From Candidatus Competibacteraceae bacterium (lineage in GTDB: Bacteria; Pseudomonadota; Gammaproteobacteria; Competibacterales; Competibacteraceae), in assembly GCA_012032855.1 (NCBI GenBank), contig JAAUQA010000275.1, positions 1 through 5,310 on the forward strand: a stretch of DNA of 5,310 nucleotides, given 5' to 3'. The notes below the pieces were generated by a model that was not told the DNA's origin, ran no database searches, and worked only from the letters and a program-made list of their open reading frames with translations. This document shows, in pieces, positions 1 to 5,310 of this stretch (position 1 is its first letter; each line of letters opens with the position of its first letter). The position numbers and the translations under genes were made by a program.

Positions 1-275
1 CGGTGGCCGTGGCGGCGTCGCCTGCGGGCGGCGGGGGCGCTGCGGCAGCGGCAGAGGAGAAGACGTCGTTCGACGTGATCCTCGCCAGCGCGGCGGCCGA
101 CAAGAAGATTCAGATCATCAAAGTCGTGCGGGAGCTGACGAGCCTTGGCCTGAAGGAAGCGAAGGATCTGGTCGAAGGGGCGCCTTCTACAGTCAAGGAA
201 GGTGTCGCCAAGGCAGAAGCCGACGATATCAAAAAGCAGTTGGAAGAAGCTGGCGCAGCGGTCGAGATCAAGTAA
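1..275 (+). CDS. rplL: 50S ribosomal protein L7/L12, C-terminal part (5'-truncated by window edge)
   Basis: L7/L12 forms the flexible multimeric stalk of the large ribosomal subunit and recruits and activates the translation GTPases. About 90 residues are visible, reading from base 3, and the stop is TAA at 273-275. They begin in the alanine/glycine-rich hinge ([19 protein letters not shown]), so the N-terminal dimerisation domain of roughly 35 residues lies upstream of the window. The globular C-terminal domain follows from about residue 20 and contains FDVIL, then [15 protein letters not shown], the family's factor-binding helix region, and ends with [10 protein letters not shown]. The hinge is encoded by very GC-rich DNA, as alanine/glycine stretches require. 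It lies directly upstream of rpoB, as in the standard rplJL-rpoBC operon. The identification is secure. The true start is outside the window. Confidence 0.97.
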   Translation, partial: VAVAASPAGGGGAAAAAEEKTSFDVILASAAADKKIQIIKVVRELTSLGLKEAKDLVEGAPSTVKEGVAKAEADDIKKQLEEAGAAVEIK

Positions 276-314
276 ACCAAGCTTGTCCGCAGCGATAAGC
301 GTTCGTAGTTGTTC

Positions 315-345
315 GGCTGGTGGCCTGAGGCCGCCGGCCTTTGTT
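315..345 (+). terminator. Probable attenuator / rho-independent-like terminator between rplL and rpoB
   Basis: An 11-bp stem pairs 315-325 with 329-339 around the 3-nt loop TGA (326-328). It includes two G-T wobbles (318/336 and 321/333) and no mismatches. It is followed by a short T-rich run, TTTGTT (340-345). The position, 40 nt after the rplL stop and about 105 nt before rpoB, matches the known partial terminator of the E. coli operon, which lowers rpoBC transcription relative to rplJL. The T-run is short and broken by a G, which fits partial rather than full termination. The hairpin is seen directly; the attenuator role is inferred from position. Confidence 0.7.
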
Positions 346-418
346 CGTTGTGTTCAGGAATGCTTACCCGTATGGATATATGGGTTCTCACCTTGCTTGT
401 AGTCCCCGGACTTTTTAC

Positions 419-434
419 CGGCGACGTAGCGCCG
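419..434 (+). promoter_or_regulatory. Small GC hairpin just upstream of the rpoB ribosome binding site
   Basis: A 5-bp stem pairs CGGCG (419-423) with CGCCG (430-434) across the loop ACGTAG. It ends 6 nt before the likely Shine-Dalgarno sequence AGGA (441-444), which is 6 nt from the rpoB ATG at 451. The stem leaves the ribosome site free and may only order the leader. In E. coli the rplL-rpoB leader takes part in translational feedback on beta synthesis, but no such role can be shown here. Low confidence. Confidence 0.3.
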
Positions 435-450
435 TTATCGAGGAATCCCG

Positions 451-1713
451 ATGGCCTATTCTTTTACTGAAAAAAAACGTATCCGTAAAGACTTCGGTAA
501 GCGTCCCGATATTCTCAAAGTGCCTTATTTGTTGGCGATTCAGTTGGACTCTTACCAAGCCTTTCTGCAGGCGGATCTCTCGCCTGAGACGCGCCGGGAA
601 GTCGGGTTGCATGCGGCATTTAGTTCGGTGTTTCCGATCGCCAGCTATTCCGGTAATGCGGTTCTTGAATATGTGAGCTATCGGTTGGGTGAACCTGTAT
701 TCGACGTGCGTGAGTGTCAATTGCGCGGCCTGACTTACGCCGCCCCGCTGCGGGTACGGCTGCGGTTGGTTATTCTAGACAAGGATGCGGAGGCGGGTTC
801 GCCTTCGGTCAAGGATATCAAAGAGAATGAGGTTTATATGGGCGAATTACCGCTCATGACCGAGAACGGCACGTTCGTGATCAACGGTACCGAGCGGGTC
901 ATCGTCTCTCAGCTACACCGCTCTCCGGGGGTGTTTTTCGATCACGATAAGGGTAAAACCCATTCTTCCGGCAAGCTTCTGTTTTCGGCGCGCATCATTC
1001 CTTATCGAGGCTCGTGGCTGGATTTCGAGTTCGATGCTAAGGATGTGCTTTATGCCCGTATCGACCGCCGTCGTAAGTTACCGGCAACTGCGCTGTTACG
1101 TGCTCTGGGTTATGATACCGAACAAATTCTCGGGCTGTTTTTCGAGACCAACACCTTTCAGTTCAATTCCCTGGGCGTCACTCTGGAACTGATTCCGGAG
1201 CGCTTGCGGGGCGAGGCAGCCGGTTTCGATATTAAAATCGGTGACGATCTCCTCGTCGAGGCCGGTCGTCGCATTACCCCCAAGCATGTTCGCGAATTGG
1301 TTAAAGCCGGACTGAATACCCTGAATGTGCCGTTAGACTATTTGGTCGGCAAGGTGTTGGCGCACGATGTAGTCAATACAGTGACCGGTGAGCTCATCGC
1401 CATGGCCAATGACGAGTTGACCGTGGAGATGATCGACGCCATTCACGCGGCGGGTGTAGAGCAAATACGAACCTTGTTCGTCAATGATCTGGATCGCGGA
1501 GCCTATATCTCCAGCACGCTGCGCGCCGATACGACCCGTACTGAACTCGAAGCTTTGGTCGAGATTTACCGCATGATGCGCCCCGGCGAACCGCCCACCA
1601 AAGAAGCGGCGTTGAACCTATTCTTCAATTTGTTCTTCTCCGAAGATCGCTACGATCTGTCGCCGGTGGGGCGTATGAAGTTCAACCGCCGGGTGGCCGT
1701 AACACGGTGTTAG
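451..1713 (+). CDS. rpoB: DNA-directed RNA polymerase subunit beta, N-terminal segment (reading frame interrupted)
   Basis: This is the first part of the RNA polymerase beta subunit, which with beta' forms the active-site cleft. The ATG at 451 is chosen because [19 protein letters not shown] is the usual gammaproteobacterial beta start and AGGA lies 6 nt upstream. Residues 1-414 align with the family throughout. Landmarks are the protrusion/lobe part with [19 protein letters not shown], then [40 protein letters not shown], the gammaproteobacterial lobe insertion (about 225-345), and [14 protein letters not shown] followed by [25 protein letters not shown] sits at residues 411-413, against 405-407 in E. 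coli as I count it. After residue 415 the frame diverges as AVTRC and ends at TAG (1711-1713). The expected continuation, the fork domain with the Rif cluster, is present downstream in another frame. This is therefore the 5' portion of one rpoB gene, not a complete protein. There is no sign of decay before the break. Confidence 0.93.
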   Translation: MAYSFTEKKRIRKDFGKRPDILKVPYLLAIQLDSYQAFLQADLSPETRREVGLHAAFSSVFPIASYSGNAVLEYVSYRLGEPVFDVRECQLRGLTYAAPLRVRLRLVILDKDAEAGSPSVKDIKENEVYMGELPLMTENGTFVINGTERVIVSQLHRSPGVFFDHDKGKTHSSGKLLFSARIIPYRGSWLDFEFDAKDVLYARIDRRRKLPATALLRALGYDTEQILGLFFETNTFQFNSLGVTLELIPERLRGEAAGFDIKIGDDLLVEAGRRITPKHVRELVKAGLNTLNVPLDYLVGKVLAHDVVNTVTGELIAMANDELTVEMIDAIHAAGVEQIRTLFVNDLDRGAYISSTLRADTTRTELEALVEIYRMMRPGEPPTKEAALNLFFNLFFSEDRYDLSPVGRMKFNRRVAVTRC

Positions 1714-1717
1714 GGCC
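1695..1717 (+). repeat. Hairpin (inverted repeat) at the upstream edge of the rpoB interruption
   Basis: GGCC (1695-1698) pairs with GGCC (1714-1717), and TAACA (1700-1704) pairs with TGTTA (1708-1712). A single G/G mismatch (1699/1713) separates the two helices, and the loop is CGG. The inner part is also a perfect 13-nt palindrome, TAACAC-G-GTGTTA. The stop codon TAG of the upstream frame (1711-1713) lies in the 3' arm. The hairpin begins within the last codon that still matches RpoB in the incoming frame. Confidence 0.6.
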
Positions 1718-1759
1718 TGGGGTTTATACGATGGCTTTTATTTCAGCCGACGCAATGAG

Positions 1760-1784
1760 GAGCACTGCAAACGATTGCATGCTC
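1760..1784 (+). repeat. Hairpin at the downstream edge of the rpoB interruption
   Basis: GAGCA (1760-1764) pairs with TGCTC (1780-1784), and TGCAA (1766-1770) pairs with TTGCA (1775-1779). One C is bulged at 1765 and the loop is ACGA, giving ten base pairs in all. It ends a few bases before the RpoB-like sequence [10 protein letters not shown] resumes. It overlaps both a possible Shine-Dalgarno sequence (GAGGAG, 1757-1762) and a possible TTG start (1775), so it would mask both if formed in the RNA. Confidence 0.6.
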
Positions 1785-4594
1785 AGTTGGAAGACAGCTC
1801 GGATATCATTGATGTTCTCAAAGTGTTGATCGGCATCAAGGACGGTAATGGGGTGGTTGATGACATTGATCATCTCGGTAATCGACGTATTCGTTGCGTT
1901 GGTGAAATGGTGGAGAATGTCTTTCGGGTCGGCTTAGTGCGGGTGGAACGAGCGGTCAAGGAGCGACTAAGCTTAGCTGAAACCGAAAACCTGACCCCGC
2001 AAGATTTGATCAACGCCAAACCGGTTGCGGCGGCGATTAAAGAGTTCTTCGGTTCCAGTCAATTATCGCAGTTCATGGATCAGAACAACCCGCTGTCCGA
2101 AGTGACCCATAAACGTCGGGTTTCCGCATTAGGACCGGGTGGATTGACCAGAGAACGGGCCGGGTTCGAGGTGCGTGACGTACATCCCACGCACTATGGG
2201 CGCGTTTGTCCCATCGAAACACCGGAAGGTCCGAACATCGGTTTGATCAATTCGTTGGCCGTGTATGCCCGTACCAACGAATACGGCTTCCTGGAAACAC
2301 CTTATCGGCGGGTGACAGACGGCAGGGTGACCGAGGAAATCGTGTTCTTATCGGCCATCGAAGAAGGCAATTACGTCATCGCGCAGGCCAATGCCACCTT
2401 GGATCCTGACGGGAAGCTGACCGACGAGTTGGTATCTGCCCGGTATCAGGACGAATTCACGCTGAAACGACCGATTGATGTGCAGTTCATGGATGTTTCG
2501 CCCATGCAGATCGTCTCGGTAGCGGCGGCATTGATCCCGTTCCTGGAACACGACGATGCCAACCGGGCGTTGATGGGATCGAACATGCAACGGCAGGCAG
2601 TACCCACCCTGCGTGCCGAGAAACCGCTGGTCGGCACCGGTATCGAACGAACGGTAGCCATCGACTCCGGCGTGACCGTAGTGGCCCGGCGAGGGGGAGT
2701 TGTCGATTCGGTCGATGCCGGTCGTATCGTGGTTCGAGTGCACGATGAAGAAACGTCTGCAGGTGGACCGGGTGTCGATATTTACAATCTCATCAAATAC
2801 ACCCGTTCCAATCAGAATACCTGTATCAATCAACGCCCGCTGGTCAGTCCGGGCGATACCGTAGCCAAAGGCGATGTGCTGGCCGATGGTCCAAGCACGG
2901 ATTTAGGCGAACTGGCGTTAGGGCAGAATTTGCTGGTCGCTTTCATGCCCTGGAACGGATACAACTTCGAAGACTCTATCCTGATCTCTGAGCGGTTGGT
3001 CGAGGAAGATCGCTTCACCACAATCCACATTGAAGAACTCACTTGCGTAGCACGGGACACTAAGCTGGGCCCGGAGGAAATCACTGCCGATATTCCCAAT
3101 GTTGGTGAAAGCGCCCTGGGCAAACTGGACGAGGCCGGCATTGTGTATATCGGTGCTGAAGTGCAGAGCGGCGATATTCTGGTCGGCAAAGTGACGCCTA
3201 AGGGAGAGACTCAGCTGACCCCGGAAGAGAAATTGCTGCGGGCGATCTTCGGTGAAAAAGCCTCCGATGTGAAAGATACCTCGCTGCGGGTACCGCCCGG
3301 TATGGACGGCACCGTAATTGATGTGCGGGTCTTTACCCGCGACGGCGTGGAGAAAGACTTCCGTGCCAAGCAGATTGAAGCGGCCGAAGTTAAACGCATC
3401 AAAAAGGATTTATATGATCAGCAACGGATTCTGGAAGACGATTTGTATCAACGGGTCGAAAGAATGTTGCTCGGCCAAACCGCCGAAGGCGGGCCGATTG
3501 AGCTGGAATCAGGCGCTAAAATCAGCAAGCCCTATCTTTCGAAGGTGCCGCGCGAGCGTTGGTTCGAGATTCGCTTGAGCAGCGAGCAGCACAACGAGCA
3601 ATTGGAAGCGATTGCCGAGCAACTGGCGCAGCAAAAGGACGAATTTGAACAGCGGTTCGAGGAAAAACGCGGCAAAGTCACTCAGGGCGACGATTTAGCG
3701 CCAGGGGTGCTCAAGATGGTCAAGGTCTATCTAGCGGTCAAGCGACGTGTCCAACCGGGCGACAAGATGGCCGGTCGTCACGGCAACAAAGGTGTGGTCT
3801 CAATGATCGTGCCCCAGGAAGATATGCCGTATTTGGAAAACGGCACACCGGTAGATATCGTTTTGAACCCCCTTGGAGTGCCTTCGCGCATGAATGTCGG
3901 GCAGGTGTTGGAAGCTCACTTGGGTTGGGCGGCCAAAGGTCTGGGTTTGAGAATCGGGGAACTACTGCAAGCGCAGACAGACACCAGCGAACTGCGAGAT
4001 TTTTTGGGGCAGGTCTACAATACCAACGATAAACAGCAGGTGGATAACGCGCAACTCAACGACGATGAAATTCACACCTTGTGTGTGAACCTCAGTAAAG
4101 GTGTCCCGATGGCGACGCCGGTGTTCGATGGCGCTACTGAGGATGAATTAAGGCGCATGTTGAGCTTGGCCGGTCTGCCGGAAAGCGGTCAAAGCCGTCT
4201 CTACGATGGTCGTACCGGTGAACCTTTCGATCGCCCGGTCACTGTCGGTTATATGTACATGCTTAAACTGAATCATTTGGTCGATGACAAGATGCATGCG
4301 CGTTCCACTGGACCCTATAGCTTGGTGACTCAGCAACCGCTGGGAGGCAAAGCCCAATTCGGCGGACAACGGTTCGGGGAAATGGAGGTCTGGGCTCTGG
4401 AAGCCTATGGTGCAGCCTACACCCTGCAAGAGATGCTGACGGTGAAATCGGACGATGTGAACGGGCGCACCAAAGTCTACAAAAATATCGTGGACGGCGA
4501 TCATCGAATGGAGGCCGGTATGCCGGAATCCTTCAATGTGTTGGTCAAAGAAATCCGTTCTCTAGGTATCAATATCGAATTGGAAGACAAATAG
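1775..4594 (+). CDS. rpoB: DNA-directed RNA polymerase subunit beta, C-terminal segment
   Basis: This is the remainder of beta, about 939 residues if TTG at 1775 were a start. The frame is open from 1703, and true similarity begins near [12 protein letters not shown]. Using TTG=1, the Rif cluster lies at about 94-119 ([20 protein letters not shown] then [10 protein letters not shown]), with D102, H112, S117 and L119 matching E. coli D516, H526, S531 and L533. [10 protein letters not shown] has E399-D400, matching E813-D814. [12 protein letters not shown] at 662-673 carries the lysines equivalent to K1065 and K1073. The clamp-contacting C-terminus includes [20 protein letters not shown] (from about 857) and ends [10 protein letters not shown] at TAG. 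Length and motifs are complete for this part. No frameshift or missing key residue is visible. A start at 1775 is not proven: GAGGAG lies 12 nt upstream, but the natural reading is a continuation of the 451-1713 segment. Its rifampicin site looks drug-sensitive. Confidence 0.93.
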   Translation: MHAQLEDSSDIIDVLKVLIGIKDGNGVVDDIDHLGNRRIRCVGEMVENVFRVGLVRVERAVKERLSLAETENLTPQDLINAKPVAAAIKEFFGSSQLSQFMDQNNPLSEVTHKRRVSALGPGGLTRERAGFEVRDVHPTHYGRVCPIETPEGPNIGLINSLAVYARTNEYGFLETPYRRVTDGRVTEEIVFLSAIEEGNYVIAQANATLDPDGKLTDELVSARYQDEFTLKRPIDVQFMDVSPMQIVSVAAALIPFLEHDDANRALMGSNMQRQAVPTLRAEKPLVGTGIERTVAIDSGVTVVARRGGVVDSVDAGRIVVRVHDEETSAGGPGVDIYNLIKYTRSNQNTCINQRPLVSPGDTVAKGDVLADGPSTDLGELALGQNLLVAFMPWNGYNFEDSILISERLVEEDRFTTIHIEELTCVARDTKLGPEEITADIPNVGESALGKLDEAGIVYIGAEVQSGDILVGKVTPKGETQLTPEEKLLRAIFGEKASDVKDTSLRVPPGMDGTVIDVRVFTRDGVEKDFRAKQIEAAEVKRIKKDLYDQQRILEDDLYQRVERMLLGQTAEGGPIELESGAKISKPYLSKVPRERWFEIRLSSEQHNEQLEAIAEQLAQQKDEFEQRFEEKRGKVTQGDDLAPGVLKMVKVYLAVKRRVQPGDKMAGRHGNKGVVSMIVPQEDMPYLENGTPVDIVLNPLGVPSRMNVGQVLEAHLGWAAKGLGLRIGELLQAQTDTSELRDFLGQVYNTNDKQQVDNAQLNDDEIHTLCVNLSKGVPMATPVFDGATEDELRRMLSLAGLPESGQSRLYDGRTGEPFDRPVTVGYMYMLKLNHLVDDKMHARSTGPYSLVTQQPLGGKAQFGGQRFGEMEVWALEAYGAAYTLQEMLTVKSDDVNGRTKVYKNIVDGDHRMEAGMPESFNVLVKEIRSLGINIELEDK

Positions 4595-4625
4595 CCCGAA
4601 TCCTCCCTGAATTATGTGGGGATAA

Positions 4626-5310
<685 letters not shown>

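Larger units (their letters stand above)
1693..1801 (+). other. Interruption within rpoB: frame change plus about 55-65 nt of extra sequence
   Basis: Between FNRR (ending 1692) and DIID (from 1802) there are 109 nt. In E. coli the same interval holds about 15 residues, or 45 nt. The excess is therefore roughly 55-65 nt, and the length is not a multiple of three. The incoming frame hits TAG at 1711. Read in the -1 frame from 1695, the DNA encodes [11 protein letters not shown], and VGR plus four residues plus GPGV has the same spacing as the family linker (LLR, EEIE, GSGI in E. coli). That suggests native coding DNA to about 1727 in a shifted frame. Native coding resumes in a third frame, clearly by [12 protein letters not shown] (1787 onward). 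About 60 nt between (roughly 1728-1787) have no counterpart. Two hairpins lie in the interval. It could be an intervening sequence, a recoding site, an insertion/deletion scar or an assembly artefact. Confidence 0.75.

Noticed and set aside
406..421. CCGG...CCGG inverted repeat around a T-run upstream of rpoB
   Set aside because: The stem is only 4 bp and the T-run is in the loop, so it is not a terminator. Likely chance.
276..450. A promoter for rpoB within the spacer
   Set aside because: I found no convincing -35/-10 pair with 16-18 nt spacing. Read-through past the attenuator is sufficient.
110..720. Overlapping open frames on both strands over the end of rplL, the spacer and the start of rpoB
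   Set aside because: They cross confident genes in other frames, have no recognisable motifs, and the spacer looks like a regulatory leader.
1693..1713. A single sequencing indel explaining the whole rpoB break
   Set aside because: One missing G could explain the first shift, but not the roughly 60 extra nt before coding resumes in a third frame. A larger assembly error remains possible.
1731..1750. Resemblance of the interruption (ATGGCTTTTATTTC) to the rpoB start (ATGGCCTATTCTTTTAC)
   Set aside because: It is only a loose match needing gaps, with no extended similarity. Not good evidence for a duplicated 5' end.
1693..1801. Intein, or a complete group I or group II intron, in rpoB
   Set aside because: The extra sequence is only ~60-110 nt, too short for either ribozyme or an intein. 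It changes frame and contains a stop in the host frame, it lacks a Cys/Ser start with intein blocks, and the upstream edge does not match a group II GUGYG start.
1860..2190. Rifampicin-resistance substitutions in the Rif region
   Set aside because: All the key positions carry the usual drug-sensitive residues (D516, H526, S531 and L533 equivalents).
2348..2833. 161-codon open frame on the minus strand inside rpoB
   Set aside because: It lies wholly antisense to highly conserved beta coding sequence and has no recognisable domain. It is an expected shadow of GC-rich coding DNA.
4148..4504. 118-codon minus-strand open frame opposite the end of rpoB
   Set aside because: Antisense to the conserved C-terminal beta region, with no ribosome site or recognisable protein. 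A shadow frame.

Overview
The window is a stretch of the bacterial ribosomal protein-RNA polymerase operon, all on the + strand. In order it holds the 3' part of rplL (ribosomal protein L7/L12), rpoB (RNA polymerase beta subunit) and the 5' part of rpoC (beta' subunit). The protein sequences are close to those I remember from Gammaproteobacteria (Chromatiales, Thiotrichales, Methylococcales or Pseudomonas-like). Examples are the RpoB start [19 protein letters not shown], the C-terminus [10 protein letters not shown], and the RpoC start with [23 protein letters not shown] cannot place it more precisely from sequence alone.

Layout: rplL ends at 275. A 175-nt spacer carries a strong GC-rich hairpin followed by a T-rich run, placed like the attenuator between rplL and rpoB in E. 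coli. rpoB starts at 451 but does not read through. The first reading frame stops at a TAG at 1711-1713, and the rest of a perfectly recognisable RpoB resumes in another frame (open from 1703, family-like from about 1784) and runs to 4594. An 82-nt spacer with a possible Shine-Dalgarno-masking hairpin leads to rpoC at 4677. rpoC matches its family for about 174 codons, then loses all similarity and stops at 5211-5213. The last ~110 bases have no rpoC homology in any frame.

The unusual point is that two essential, otherwise well-conserved polymerase genes are both interrupted in one operon. In rpoB the interruption is about 55-65 nt more than the family linker needs. It contains two good hairpins (1695-1717 and 1760-1784) and a net frame change. 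Conserved linker residues (VGR, four residues, GPGV) are readable in the -1 frame just after residue 415. Possible explanations are a small intervening sequence, translational recoding or bypassing, reinitiation giving a split beta subunit, a decayed second copy of the operon, or sequencing/assembly error. The sequence alone cannot choose between them. The protein-coding parts on both sides look fully constrained, including the zinc-ribbon cysteines of beta', the catalytic-region lysines of beta and a rifampicin-sensitive type Rif cluster.

Together L7/L12 recruits translation factors to the ribosome, and beta and beta' form the catalytic core of RNA polymerase. Co-transcription with an attenuator lets the cell make more L12 than polymerase.
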